A DNA stretch of 64,000 nucleotides from Berberis thunbergii (GCA_003290165.1 QNQO01000226.1:124001-188000), one strand, 5' to 3'. Numbered from the stretch's first letter, positions 45,689 to 57,976 are shown. The notes: generated by a model not told the origin, from the sequence alone. Numbers and translations are program-made.

Positions 45689-46167
45689 ATTTGGTTAGCC
45701 TAGGCTGGGGTAGAGTCTAGGTGATCCTCGGAATGTGGATATGGGTGTGTAGGAGTGTAGAAGTCATAAAGATGAAGTGACAAGGTTGAACATTGAAACT
45801 TTAGTATCGTTTCATTTTCTTCGTAAATCTCATGATGAGTCTTCATTGACTTGTGTGTGCGCGAGTAATCATATTTATTTATTAATTATAATGTTAATAT
45901 TTGAGTGGTGTTATTCCGTCTAGTTTTTCTTTTAGTGGTTCTGCTTCACTTAGCATTTTCACGAATCTCGGGACGAGATTCCTTTTGAGTTGTATATATT
46001 GTAACACCCCTACTTTTTCAATCACAATAAATATTTATGTTCATAAAATTCAATTGAAATTTGTATTTTTAAAATCTTCTTTCGTTTGACAAGTCGTATT
46101 TTTCAAAATCCGGTTAACTTTTTACCTTTCAAATCTCGGGACAAGATTCCATTTAACATTTGTCTAA
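45689..46167 (+). other. Short internal region of the LTR element with duplicated 3' terminus
   Basis: There is no gag or pol. An AATCTCGGGACGAGATTCC motif (45964) followed by TGTAACACCCC (46011), and a second AAATCTCGGGACAAGATTCC (46131) before the right LTR, indicate a duplicated polypurine-tract/LTR-start junction. Confidence 0.6.
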
Positions 46168-46549
46168 TGTAACACCCGTAAATTTCATAAAACTAATTTA
46201 TTTTATTTTGAATTAAATAAAATAGAGTTACATTTAATTGAATTTAAACTTCTAAATTTAGGGTTTTATTTAGTGTGTTTAGAGGGTGGAGCCCTTCGAA
46301 AATTCAGTGGGGGCGAATAGCCACCCACCTTATAAAGAGAACAATCCCTCTTTTCTTCCCCATTTTTTTTCTTTCTCCCTTCCTTGTGTATTCATCTTCT
46401 TCTGCGGCGAGCTCAGTTGTGACCGAGCGTCGAGCAGCCCCACTAGCCTTATTTCCCCCTTTTTTTCCTTTCTCATTCCTCTTACTTCCCTTATTCCTAT
46501 TTGAGTTCAACACTAGAAAACAAAGAATAAAAGAAGAAGAGAGAAATCA

Positions 46550-47111
46550 ATGCAAACCCTTAACTTTGATCTTCGATTTGCTTTGCATATAGCAGCAACA
46601 ACCATCTCTCATCTTAATCCCATTGTTACATTGAGCGTTTCTTTTCGCCCCAAATTGAGATCCTTGAAATTGCCCAGTCTCAGGTGTTTCTCAAATTCAT
46701 CTACTGATGCTTCTTCTGCTAAGATTGCTGATACAGAAGATATTGAAAAGAAGAAGATTGGCAAGCCTTTGATCTGTACGGCAGATGAACTTCATTATGT
46801 GTCTGTGCCAAATACCAATTGGAGGCTCTCTCCCTGGCGCTACACACCACCTCCTCAGGCCCCTCCATGGATTCACCCTCTATTGCTCTTATCTGGGGTG
46901 GGAACTAATACAATTGGTTATGATCTTGATCCAGGGTCTTCATTTGCGTGTCATATGGCCTGCCAAAGATTTGATACATGGATTCTTAAAGTTCGAGGAG
47001 CTGGGTTGAGCAAGTGTGGGGAAGAAGCAGATGCAATTGAGCAATTTGTCAGTAATGGCTCTGTATCTGAGCTGCAAAAACCTGGTAATAAGGATGATAT
47101 GGATGTCATTT
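46550..47111 (+). pseudogene. Captured 5' part of the alpha/beta-hydrolase gene, copy 2 (split by CACTA-2)
   Basis: It starts at an intact ATG (46550) with MQTLNFDLRFALHIAATTIS and runs without a stop for 187 codons: a transit-peptide-like N-terminus, IGKPLICTADELHYVSVPNT, GVGTNTIGYDLDPGSS, then ILKVRGAGLSKCGEEADAIE, a longer match than copy 1. The frame enters CACTA-2 at 47112. After the transposon (TTT duplication), it resumes at 56545 with VVERATIKHNGSAEYEKFAV and closes at about 56664. The family's catalytic region is mostly absent. Confidence 0.75.
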
Positions 47112-47134
47112 CACTACACCAAAAATCTCCATTA

Positions 47135-47600
47135 GCAACGGTTTTAAACCGTAGGGGTAACCCATTGTCACGGCTAAGAGCCGTGGGCTGTAGAGGCATC
47201 GCGAAATTCCTTTTAACGGCTATAAACTGTTGCTAAACATTTTAGCAATGGTTTTATGCTCGAGCAGGCGTGATGGTTTTCAGCATTTAGCCACAGTTTT
47301 AAACCGTTGCAAGAATAATAGCAACGGTTTTAAGCCGTGATAAGTTATGGATAATAGCAACGGTTCTAAACCGTGGCTAACAAAATAACAACGATTTTAA
47401 GTCGTGGCTAAACATGGCCACGGTTTGAAGCCGTGGCTAAACATGGAGAAAGAAGTCGTGGTGAACATCATAGCAACGGTTGTAAGCCGTGGCAAGATGC
47501 GACCACAGTAGTAAGCCGTTGGCAGTTAAAACAAAATTCAAAAAAAAAAAAAAAAATCTAGTTTGTTGCGACGGGTTGAAACCGTTGCAAATTAATATAA
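47135..47600. repeat. CACTA-2 left subterminal repeats
   Basis: About ten copies, in both orientations, of GCAACGGTTTTAAACCGT-type motifs spaced 20-50 bp. Confidence 0.85.
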
Positions 47601-48423
47601 TCGAAAAAAATTTATATATTTTTTTGCTGCTGCAGCAAAATCACAACCGTGGCACCTGCAAAATCAGTCCTTACTAAGGTTTGTGTCATGCCTCCGGCAC
47701 AAATAGGATTCCACAAACTATATGCTAGATAAATACAAAATCAATCGTAAAAAGGAACTTGTCAAGTTTTGACGCCAAACAAAAACATGTAAACAAATAG
47801 CACTAATGTACAATAAAAATTAGAAGCATAGGTAACCGTGCTTCCACATTCAGAGGATCAACTACAACAAGCGTTCATTCACCAACTCATTAAATTTGGA
47901 AAATAAATATCACACTTTCTTGTGTACTTATGAATAAATAAAAATCAGATTAGTAATTGGTAAAAAGCTATTGCCATCCCACTGGTGTTGCATTTGCATA
48001 AAAAAAAACTATACAGTTTAAACAAAGAGAGTAAATCTTGGGGAGTCAAGTGTGCTATAATTACAGTAGATACGGGAGTGTTAAAAAGACTTTAGTTTTT
48101 CACCTTTCATGCCCTCTCTCTGCTTCATCTGCCTCAAAAAGACACTTATTTCTCTCTCTGAGCCTGAGGAAGTCAGTCCTTGTTGCTACATATATTTAAA
48201 GCAATGGAAGTCATGGAAGAACAAGTCGACAGTGCCCATGCGATTGGAGATATTGCTTATCATGACTCTCTCTTCAAATATACTTGATATGCTACTACTC
48301 TCAATTTTCCTCAATTATATATGTACTTTTATGCATTTCAGCACCCCTGTCAACCTCTCTTTCTTTCATTCAAAGTCACAAATGATGCCACACACACATT
48401 TCCTGCCTTTGCATGCCCAATCT

Positions 48424-48673
48424 GGAATGTGGACAATGCCTTTGTATAACGTTGCAAGGACACCAAAGAACAAAGCTGCAGCAAGCACGTTTCAGTTTAG
48501 GCATAGAGGTCGACAATCACAAAATCAGTTAAGTCAAACAAGAAGCTTAATCACCTCCAGGGGAATGTACATTGGACGCTTTGGTTTCCCAACATTGATG
48601 CAAGGTAACTCAGCTGAATAGCGGAACTCAATACGGCGATGATTAACAAAGTAATCATAAACTGTTATTTTGA
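48424..48673 (-). pseudogene. Captured PAZ-domain exons of an AGO4-clade ARGONAUTE
   Basis: On the minus strand, exon 48673-48555 lies between a TGCTTTCAG acceptor and a GAG|GTGATT donor and encodes KITVYDYFVNHRRIEFRYSA and ELPCINVGKPKRPMYIPLE. The next exon (48475 to about 48424), after a TTGCTGCAG acceptor, encodes LCSLVSLQRYTKALSTFQ. Together they cover the PAZ domain, which holds the 3' end of the guide RNA, and match the AGO4/6/9 clade that acts in RNA-directed DNA methylation. The MID and PIWI domains are absent, so no slicer or silencing activity is expected. It lies inside CACTA-2, downstream of the ABCB fragment on the same strand. Confidence 0.85.
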
Positions 48674-48942
48674 CTGAAAGCACCTCCCATCTTATTATGA
48701 AATATGAAGACCAACACTTCCCTATGGATTGTATTAAAGTCATGCATTGTTAGTTGACAAGAAAGACTCATTTAGATAATCAGAAACTGAAAATGCATAT
48801 AGAAAAAGAGCATTTGAGATTGATTAATAATTAAGGCACATGGTTTAAGAATCAATCAAAGTAAAATATATGTCTGAGTGTTGTAAGGATGATACTATCC
48901 CAATGACAGAAATGGTATTCAACAATGTTCCAAAAGACAGAC

Positions 48943-50537
48943 CTGAGTATTGAAGCCATCAAGAAGCTTGATGATAAATGAGTAGGCATTAGCAACTCTG
49001 GCAGCCTCTACAATCTCAGCAAAACTAGCATCAGGCCTTCCCAGAAGCCAATTTTCTTTAATGGTTGTTGCAAACAGCGCATGTTCTTGGCTCACAAGAT
49101 TGATCTGTTGCCTCAACCACCTTAACTTGAGTGTCTTAATGTCTTGCCCATCTACCAGAACTTGCCCTATAGAGACATTCATTAACAAAGTTTTTTTACA
49201 CATGAAGTTCGTGACTAAAAGCGCAAATATCTTCAAAATACCAGACAAGTTACATTAAATTTTCTATACAAAAAATCCAAGCATTAAAAATTGAAAAGAT
49301 GCATAATGTGAAGCAATTGATTAATTACCTGAAGTAGGATCGTAAAATCTTTCAATGAGGGAGACAATAATGCTCTTCCCAGAGCCACTACTTCCAACTA
49401 AAGCTATGGTCTTCCCTGTTGGAACATTTAGATTGAAGTCATTAAGAATTCGAACATCAGGCCTTGATGGGTAAGAGAACTCGATGTTTTTCAACTCTAC
49501 ATTGCCTGTTAGGGTCTCTAACTCTGAGCCCGATCCATCATTTCGGTCAATAATTGGCTTGTGATCAATAATACGGATGATCTTGGCAGCTGCAACTTTT
49601 GCCTTAGCGAAAGCAGCCACGCTCGGTGGTGATTGTCCTAAAGCCCTGTGGAAATAACATGGTTTTAAAATTTGGAACCATTTAATTCAATACAAATAAG
49701 AGATGTGTTTGGGTGCTTACAGTCCACCTATCATAACAGAGAACATCGTTACTATGGCAAGTCCTCCATTGATGCTATTGTGCCTTACTAGATGACCTCC
49801 ATACCAAAGTAGAAGTGCGTAGCAGCAAAAACAATGAAGTACGTCGACCCCAACCCAACCCCTTTGGCCAATCCAAGCTTGTAACCAAGCTTTTGAGCTA
49901 CTCTCAATGCAGATGAATAAGCTTGCAAAGCTCTTGATTCCCCAACATAGGAGACAACTGTCCGAATTTGAACTATAGTCTATACAATTCAGATTAAAAT
50001 CAATCATGAAAGTTATGATAACTAGAAAATTACATCAATCAATACAACCAAAATTAACAATGTTATCATAATCTTACCTGTTCTGCAATATTTCCTGCTT
50101 GTGAAAGGGATTCCTGGCTCTTGGTAGACAATTTAGCTAATGTAGTAGTGTGAATCCCTCCAATAAAAGCAATGAGAGGAACAACAGCGAGTGTGACAAG
50201 GGCTAATTGCCACACCCCGGTGAACCCCACTATGAACCCAGCCACAAATGTAGCCATATAATGGATGAAATTTCCCAACTGCACAAAATAAAAACAAAGT
50301 CAATTCAAGGTGACTATTACAAGATTTTCAAATTACTTGAGTTTCTTATGTTATTATATACCTTCGCACTAATGGCATCTTGAACTAGCACTGCATCAGT
50401 GTTAATGGCGAACACAATGTCGGAAGTTCAAACCTCTGTATCGAAGAACTGGACATCTTGGTTTAAAGCTGATTCTAAGTACTTAATCCTCATTTTTGTG
50501 GTTTGACGTTCACCAGTCCACATCCAACATGATATCT
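48943..50537 (-). pseudogene. Captured exons of an ABCB1/ABCB19-type transporter (P-glycoprotein)
   Basis: Five minus-strand exons with standard splice sites match consecutive exons of plant ABCB1/19, auxin-type ABC exporters of the plasma membrane. 50537-50362: CWMWTGERQTTKMRIKYLE, one in-frame stop. 50278-50078: membrane helices, GNFIHYMATFVAGFIVGFTG. 49979-49721: YKLGLAKGVGV-type region, frameshifted. 49645-49329: MAAFAKAKVAAAKIIRIIDH, and Walker A GSSGSGKS with the usual following Thr changed to Ile. 49166-48943: VLVDGQDIKTLKLRWLRQQI and GFNTQ at the donor. The signature LSGGQ, Walker B and the second half are missing, so it is non-functional. Confidence 0.9.
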
Positions 50538-51079
50538 CTATAAACAATTTGATCAAACAATGTGACTTATTACCATTCATCACTAACCAGATCAAACATG
50601 ATACTTACATACATTTTGGGACAATTAAAATGAAGAAGTTACAATAAGAGCAATGATGAACATTGCTAACCTGCCAAAGAAGAAGCCCAAATTGCAGCAT
50701 TCTTCAATAACAAGGTAACAACATTCTTCTGATAATCATTATTGCTTCAGTAAAGGATGTGTATGGAGTTGAATATAATCCTCATTGTCATCAAAATATA
50801 TCACTGTCTTCAATTTAAGTGGAAAACTTTTCCCTCAATCTAGCACTTCTCTATTTTTGGTTGTTTTTCTCTAGGATTTTTATTTAAAAAATAAACACGG
50901 GATAAATAAATTTTGTTTACAAAGGGCATCTAACTCTACTTTGTATCCTTTTGAAGACATGGAAATTTCAACTGTGATATAATCAACTCTTATCGGAAGG
51001 TCTTATAAAGCAAAATTTGTAACTATGTCTGCAGGGATCAAAGTATTACCCTAACATAGATAATCTTAAAAATGGATTC

Positions 51080-51500
51080 AGATGATCAAAGCGAGGAAAG
51101 TGAGAAAGGACAGGTTATATAGCAGTAGAAATCTCCTTGACGATCATGAAAATGGATTTTGAAGTCACCAATCAATTCTGTCAGACCAGGTTCTCCTGGC
51201 AAAGCAAAGACTAAGAACCCTTTCTTCCATGCATTGATTTAGAAGTCCTCTGGCTGCAAAATAAATGATGTAAAAAATTGTAAAAGAACCTAAATACTGT
51301 CAATAAAATATTTGAATTGTTAGATGGAGACGAGGCAACCACATTTTGCTCAATGTTCTCAACACTAGAGCATGCAGACTTCGATTCTTCACATTTTGCA
51401 TTTTTATCAGAATTGGACCTAAAATCCTTTGATCCATCATAATTTTGCCAAATCCCGTAAAAAAAAATCCCTGGGTCTAACATCTAATCCCCAATTTCAC
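51080..51500 (-). pseudogene. Exon-like fragments of an unrecognised gene in CACTA-2
   Basis: On the minus strand 51483-51305 reads NYDGSKDFRSNSDKNAKCEE and CSSVENIEQNVVASSP before a GACAG-like site. 51230-51120 reads GEPGLTELIGDFKIHFHDRQ and GDFYCY, which resembles a C2-type segment and might come from a plant PTEN-like phosphatase, but this is not certain. It lies between the TnpA-like gene and the ABCB fragment. Confidence 0.35.
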
Positions 51501-52202
51501 CACATAAAGTGTACCAGGAAACTGCATGTTTCTGTCTTTCCCCAGAGACAATCGACATGCTAGACACTTTATGTGGGGATTTGAAGAACCAAGCTTTCCA
51601 ATGTGTCAGAAGTCAGAGTTTTCTGATTTTAGAAATATGGTGGGTATATATATTTGTGAAAAATTATTATCAATGAAAATTGACTGCCATACCTGACAGT
51701 TAGATGAAATAAATACATAAATAATTAAAACTGCAAATGCAAACTTCACAAAAAGCAGTCAAGCAATGAGAGTCTTAAATATGTATATTGATCATAAATA
51801 AACATGAAAAAGTAAATATAGTCAGAAAATTCACCATTAGACTCTTGGTTTTTGGGTGTTTTTGTGTAGAAAATAGAACTCCTGTATAAAGAAAAACATC
51901 ATAATCAATATCAAAAGCAATAGACATAAATATGAGAACAAAGCAAACTGTAGTATATGCACCATAGCAATCAAAGATGAACTAAGGTCATACCAATTGT
52001 TGCGAATGAGAATTCAAATATAAGAAACAATGTTTCAAATGGGATGAGGCAAGCAATAGTTATTTTGTGGTTAAGTCTATAGATACTTGCACTTAAGCTT
52101 TAGGTAGTTACCTTAAAATGAACAATCACGTGCCCGTAGTGTATTTTACTCAGCTCCTCTTTTGCTGCCACCATTACATTGCTTCCAACATAGTTGTAAC
52201 TA

Positions 52203-53830
52203 TCAATCATCAAGTTCCACATGATTTTTACACCATACGAAGAAATCACCAACGTCCAAATCCCCCATCATGTCTCCTTTTGGATCACTCTTGTAAAGTT
52301 TCACCTCAGTCCTGAATTTGAAGCATAAGGAAAGTCTGATCTTTGTTGCAGGGTTCAATGATCCATGACAAGCGCAAGAGAATCGATGGATAGGATCTAC
52401 AACCTCTATTGCTATCACAATGACATTCTTTTCCCAATCACAAACTTTGTAAGTCCTTGACACTGAAGGAACAAGATTGCTTGGAGAAGGAAACCTCGCA
52501 ACACCTTGAGAAGATGATGGTAATGGAAATGGAGGTAATGGAGATGGTGGTAATGGAGATGGAGGTAATGAATTTTCTGGTTGCTTTGTCGATTGTGCAC
52601 GGGATGACGGTGTATCTTCAGTTCTTTGTGTCCCTCCTTGTGTTCCCTCACTTGTTGATGGTCTCACATAAGTTCCACTTTCAAGTCTCTCTCGTATCCA
52701 TCTAACATTTTCTTCCAATCTATCATATTTTTTGCTAAATTTTTTTACTTCCAATGTTTTATCCAAAAGCAATGAACGAGCGGGAAGTGCAGCATCATAC
52801 TTCCTTTTAGAGACGGTGGTTCCAACACAACGAGTACGTCCTCTCGCTTCTTGGCCAAACACTTGGCTTAGAGGATCATCATCAATAGTGAGGTCAGTGG
52901 TACCCTGGGTTGAAGATTCTTGCAAGGCGTCTTTTTTTGCTTTAACTTGTTCCTTCAAAAGAATGAAAAAATAAAATAAATCAGGACACAAATAATATTC
53001 AAACAACTACAAAGTAAATTAAGAATTGTGTATAAAAGACATCATTGGGCACATACCATATATAGTTCAGCACCATGCGTGGGTTTTCCATCCTTTCCAG
53101 TGTGACAAGCAATCCATATGTCAGTGCGTGTGACTGGTTCCTCATCAGGGTTCTTCTCAACCTATATACTTGAAAGATTAGTCTCAGCCTATATAGTTAA
53201 ATGGTTATTATTGTACTAGTAGCTAGAAACTCAATTACCATTTCATACTCTACTTCTGCAACACTTTTTTGGCCACCCCCCATACATACTTTGAAGCCTT
53301 TTTTTTTTTTTTTTTGCATTTTGGGCTCTAATTGCCTTCGCTTCAGGGGTGCTCTCATAGCTAACAAACTCCTTCCAATCCTCCTCTCTTACACCGTTTG
53401 GAACATGCTTCTCTTGTTCCTCAGTGGTATGATACTTGTCCAAATAATTCTTCCTAAGATCTGCCTTGAACCTTCTATAATATTCAGGCATTTTCAAATG
53501 CACACTCCTTTTCACATAATTTGGGATGTCGTATTCATGCTGCAAATAAGCCATTGAGATATAAGTTGAAAATAAAATAAGACTATGAAAATTAATGATG
53601 TAAAATCTCACCTTGAGGCCATTCCACACATCCTATTTGTAGTTGTCAGTAACATGGTGCCAACCTTGAATTTGATGGGCACAAGGGTTTCAACAAGCTT
53701 TCCAATGTTTTTATTGAAATTTCTAGCACCAAGTCAAATTGCTAAACCGTGGAGGTTGAACTGTATGGTATTTTTAACTTCACTGTCATCATTTGTAGAT
53801 GTAATGACATCAATGGTGGAGAGATTTCCG
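52203..53830 (-). CDS. CACTA TnpA-type protein (Plant transposase, Ptta/En/Spm family, Transposase_24)
   Basis: Four minus-strand exons are inferred. About 53830-53612: a region matching the family start; contains stops. 53539-53239: HEYDIPNYVKRSVHLKMPEY, FKADLRKNYLDKYHTTEE and VREEDWKEFVSYESTPEAKA. 53161-53057: EEPVTRTDIWIACHTGKDGK. 52952-52203: KKDALQ, DPLSQVFGQEARGRTRCVG, a coiled coil, a Pro/Leu repeat (SPLPPSPLPPFPLP), and a C-terminus ending HVELDD. Splice sites are standard. This is the DNA-binding partner protein of CACTA elements that binds the subterminal repeats, not the catalytic TNP2. At least one stop in the first exon suggests decay, though the last exon is fully open for about 250 codons. 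Confidence 0.75.
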
Positions 53831-55900
53831 CGAGTACTATCCATTTCTATCAATGACATTATAGATATTAACCATTATCAAACAAAAAGAAATAAGAAAC
53901 AACTATATACACCACATTTATAGATATTAACCATATGTAGCCATCAATACATTGTTTACCATGATAATTCCAACGGAGAAAGCATAAGAAAATGAAAAAC
54001 AAAAAACATTGATAGTTCACAGAAAACACCAAAATTGAAATCATATGTAGCCATCAATGCTTTGTTTACTATGATAATTCCAACAGAGCTAACAATATTG
54101 AACATCCATGAGGCTGCATCTAATGTTGCTTTCCTGTCAGCCTTGTTTGTAGTTGTTCTTAAGAATAAAATTCAAAAAATCAGACTACATAGCACATGGA
54201 AAGCATAAAAAAACTTTAGGGTCCTATGCAAAGAATCAGGGAATCAATAATCTTCTGTGGTTACACAGACTTGGGGTATTTTCCTTTGCACTTATAATGA
54301 CATTACATGCTAATGAAGAATAATATTCATTAGTAATATCACCCACATGAAAGATGGGCTTACACACTCTAACTTTTAAGTCCTACTAACAACATTTATA
54401 ATAAAGGCTTATGCATTTACGCCTTGTTGAAGTAAACATCCATTTTTGTATAATTGAAAACTTTAGAAAATGTCCGAAATGATATTTCTAATGAGATCAA
54501 TGATACAATGAAGGAATGTTTGTGTGGAATCACCATATGTACATGTTATAAATATATGACATAAAATTGGTTAGATCATGGGATCAAAATTTTCATAGGT
54601 GTCAATTGGAGTTGAAGATTGATGAAAGATGTACAATTTTAAGTCAAATTATCAATCCAAACGAATTTAGAACTCGGGCGGATATCACTTTGTAGGATTC
54701 TTTATGTTAAATAGATAAAAAGAAATAAATGAATTTGTTCTGAATTTAATAGTGTAAAGGAACATATAAACCCTACAATATTATTGTGACCGGCCATTTG
54801 GGACTTGCAAAGTTCAAAAAGGAATTCAAAACATAGTACATACATGTGATCTGAACACAAACAATAACTCTCAATTTGAAAGCATTTGTCGAAGGCATAT
54901 TTTTATTGGAAAAAAGGTGAGTCAATCACAGAAATAATAGAGCTACATTGATGTTGAGGATGTTTTGCAAAAGTTGTTAAAAAAAAAAATCAAATGACAC
55001 TCCATGCTTGAAGTTTCATTGTTGAGTCATTGAGTAGGAAAAATCTAAATGTCATTCCCATGCCATAATCTGCATGCGTAGGCCATATCAGTAGATCATT
55101 TATTCAGTTGTTGCACCATCTCGAGGACATGGACGCTCATAACGCCTATTCGATTACTTGTTCTATGGAAACGTAGTGATCCAAAAAATATGATTTAATA
55201 ATGTTTTCACTACTCAATCACAGACATTAGCATAGAATGTCAATGGATTATATACTTCAAAATCAGTTACTATTCCTTGATGGTGATCTATACATCTTGG
55301 ACACCATAAAGAGCACTCTGAAATATCTGATTATATACTTACTACTATTATATCAACAATCGTTCAGAAACTAAACAATTCAGCCAAACAAGAAACAACA
55401 AGTATTAGACAAAAATTATTAGGGTGCAACAGATTTTAGTTTCTCTTCATGGGCTGACACATTCGAACTTTATCCTGGAACAAAGTGACCTGCTTTTCGG
55501 ATATAATTATAGAATAACTCGAAACTTTGTTCTTTCTCTGAGATTTGCTTAAGGTGCACAGTCACACATAATAGCCATTGTCAACCATCATAGTAGGGTT
55601 ACTGTTTTAAACTAATTTATAAATTAGCAATGACTTACTTCTACTCTTAATCTATATTCCTGAGATGTATTTCCTGGTTTCAAATTATATCAGAATTTCA
55701 TACAAAAATTAAAGATTCAAAAAATTAAATTATATCAGGAATTTATCAGGCATACAGTTTTGAGCCCTAGAGATTCAAACCCTAATTTAAAAAAACCTCT
55801 AAATAAAACCTACAAATTCAAAAAACAATTCAGGAACTCTAGAGGTTCAAAACCTCTAAATAAAAAAACTCTACATTCAGGAACCCTAATTTCATCAAAA
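53831..55900. other. CACTA-2 interior without recognised genes
   Basis: AT-rich. A short duplication (ACCATATGTAGCCATCAAT...TTTGTTTACCATGATAATTCC) occurs at about 53930 and 54045. No exon of a known family was found on either strand. Confidence 0.45.
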
Positions 55901-55901
55901 A

Positions 55902-55907
<6 letters not shown>

Positions 55908-55952
<45 letters not shown>
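55908..55952 (+). repeat. (GA)n microsatellite
   Basis: About 22 uninterrupted GA units within CACTA-2. Confidence 0.95.
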
Positions 55953-55955
<3 letters not shown>

Positions 55956-56264
55956 CCTGTACGAGAGAATGGTTGCAGTCGCTGATCGATTTTGCAAATG
56001 GTTTGGAGGTTGAAGACGCCGAGTAAGGAGGGAAGACCAAGGAAGGAGGGGAGGATGGAAGTCAAGGGAGGAGCAGGGAAGTCGAGGGAGGAGGGAAGTC
56101 GAGGAGGGTAGAGTCGAGGGAGGGAGCAGGGAAGGAGGAGCTTCGAGTGGAGTGGAGGGGAGCAGAGAGGGTCGATGTCTAGTGGAGGGAAGGTTTGTCG
56201 ATGGAAGTCGAGTGGAGGGAACGTCGAGTGCCAAAATAGCCCTCCCGATTTTTTTTCCAGCTTT
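55953..56264 (-). promoter_or_regulatory. Pyrimidine-rich (minus strand) leader at the CACTA-2 promoter end
   Basis: Purine-rich GGAGGGAGCAGGGAAG-type repeats on the plus strand, hence CT-rich on the minus strand, lie between the right subterminal repeats and the TnpA-like gene, where the element's promoter and 5' UTR are expected. No TATA box was assigned. Confidence 0.35.
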
Positions 56265-56520
56265 TAGTGTAGCCACGATTTTGAGTCGTTGCTAACGATA
56301 GCCACGGTTTTGAACCGTTGCAATTTTTTTTTTTTGCAACGGTTTTGAGCCGTTGCTACTAATAGCCACGGTTTTTAGCCGTGCCAAATACACACCCGAT
56401 TTGCAGCCGTGGCCAGGTTTTTTTTACCCACGGTTTTAAGTTGTTGGTAATTATAGCTACGATTTTTTGCCGTGGCAAATAAACCAACGGTTTAGAACCG
56501 TGGCCAGCTCGGCGTAGCTA
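56265..56520. repeat. CACTA-2 right subterminal repeats
   Basis: Copies of TAGCCACGGTTTTGAACCGT-type motifs in both orientations, matching those at the left end. Confidence 0.85.
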
Positions 56521-56544
56521 AACTGACATTTTGGTATAGTGTTT

Positions 56545-57943
56545 CTGTTGTTGAACGAGCAACAATTAAACATAATGGTTCAGCTGAGTATGAGAAATTT
56601 GCTGTCAAAGGAGATACAACAGAGATGTGGACTGTTTGGGAGAGATCACAAGTGACAGAATGACGGGATGATCACGTTGGCTGCACAATTCTTTGCGATT
56701 TGCAATTTTGGTGAGTTCTCTTTTACCCTTTTTTTTGTTAGAGTTTAAGTTGATTGGGATTTAGTGTTTCATGATTTTGATTTCTTGATTTTGACCTAAT
56801 GGGTTTGTTCATGAATGCAAATTTTACAACCCAATGGATGATTTTGTACGGGATAGAGCTATCAAAATTTATTCATGGGCGTTGGAGATGCAGCTAGTTG
56901 GGTTGGCCAAGAGGTTTTGTTTTCAATCTAAGTGTTTTTTAATACAATCTTAAATGCTTGACTTGATGAATATTAACCATGTCACAATTTTATGGATGTT
57001 AGAGATGCATAGTTGACCATGATGACATGGATAGTGATTTTAGCAATGAGGAGATTCTTGAAGCACTGGTGAGTTGTGATAAAGGAGTTGGAAGATTCGG
57101 CTTTTCTTGATTGGAGATTACATGTGTCATTCATCACATAAAGTCTTGTTGGGGGCCAGTACAGATTACAGAATTTGGCTAAAGCAAGGGCTAGGAGACA
57201 TGAGTCATGCTTGAAGGTTATCATTGGGCCTAATTAAGGAATTTTTGTGTGGAAGAACGATAGGGAGAAAGACTTCACATCGGACTTTTCAGTTTTGCCT
57301 AGAAACATTTTACTCATTAATCATTTCCTAATTTCCCGGTAAGGTTGATATGGAAGAAGGAGATTTCATCTAGAGTTTCTTTATGTTGAACCTACTTTCG
57401 GATATGATTCCATCTACTAACACCTTGGTTTCATTGCCTGCAGGCTAGTGTGATTTGTAGACATTTTGTAGTGCGGATTGAAGCGTGATTTTATTGGGAT
57501 TGTGTTACTGGCTACAACTAGAATGTTTTCGGTTGAGTTTGGGGAATGCTACGATTGACATTAGACGGTTGGTTTTAGTTGATTTTGGTAGTTGTTTGTA
57601 ACTATGTTTAATGCTTATTTTAATTTAAGCGGGCGTTTTAGCTGAATTTTGGATGTTCAAATCAGTTAATTTAGGGGGATGTTCTAGTTGATATACATTG
57701 TTGTATAAATTAGCCCAAGCTGTTTGTTTAAGTTGAATTTAAAGTTTTCTTTTTTTTGAATTTCGTGCTTCGATTCTACAGTTTGATGGATCTAAAATGC
57801 AATCCCTTTTGCTATTTTCTTGCATTTTAGTTGTTTACTTTGCCTTAAAGGATGGATTGGTATAAATGCAATTCTTGTGATGAACGTTTTGAACTCCTTT
57901 GCTATTTACAGTAATGTATGATAATGAGAATTGGAGTATGGTT

Positions 57944-57976
<33 letters not shown>

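Larger units (their letters stand above)
47112..56541 (-). mobile_element. CACTA-2: CACTA (En/Spm) element with TnpA-like gene and captured ABCB and AGO exons
   Basis: The left terminus CACTACACCAAAAATC starts at 47112 and the right terminus ends TTTTGGTATAGTG at 56541. The 3-bp target duplication TTT is exact (47109-47111 and 56542-56544). Subterminal repeats GCAACGGTTTTAAACCGTGGC fill 47135-47600 and 56265-56520. Length is 9430 bp. It contains a Transposase_24 (TnpA-type) gene on the minus strand, but no TNP2 catalytic transposase, so it needs help in trans. Host exons downstream of the TnpA-like gene lie on the same strand. Confidence 0.9.

Noticed and set aside
48109..48621. 170-codon plus-strand frame
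   Set aside because: It is a shadow of the AGO exons on the minus strand plus unrelated sequence; its translation has no family motif.
55810..56276. Minus-strand frames through the GA microsatellite (Leu-Ser repeats, Pro-rich part)
   Set aside because: Low-complexity translation of a microsatellite and a CT-rich leader, not a protein.
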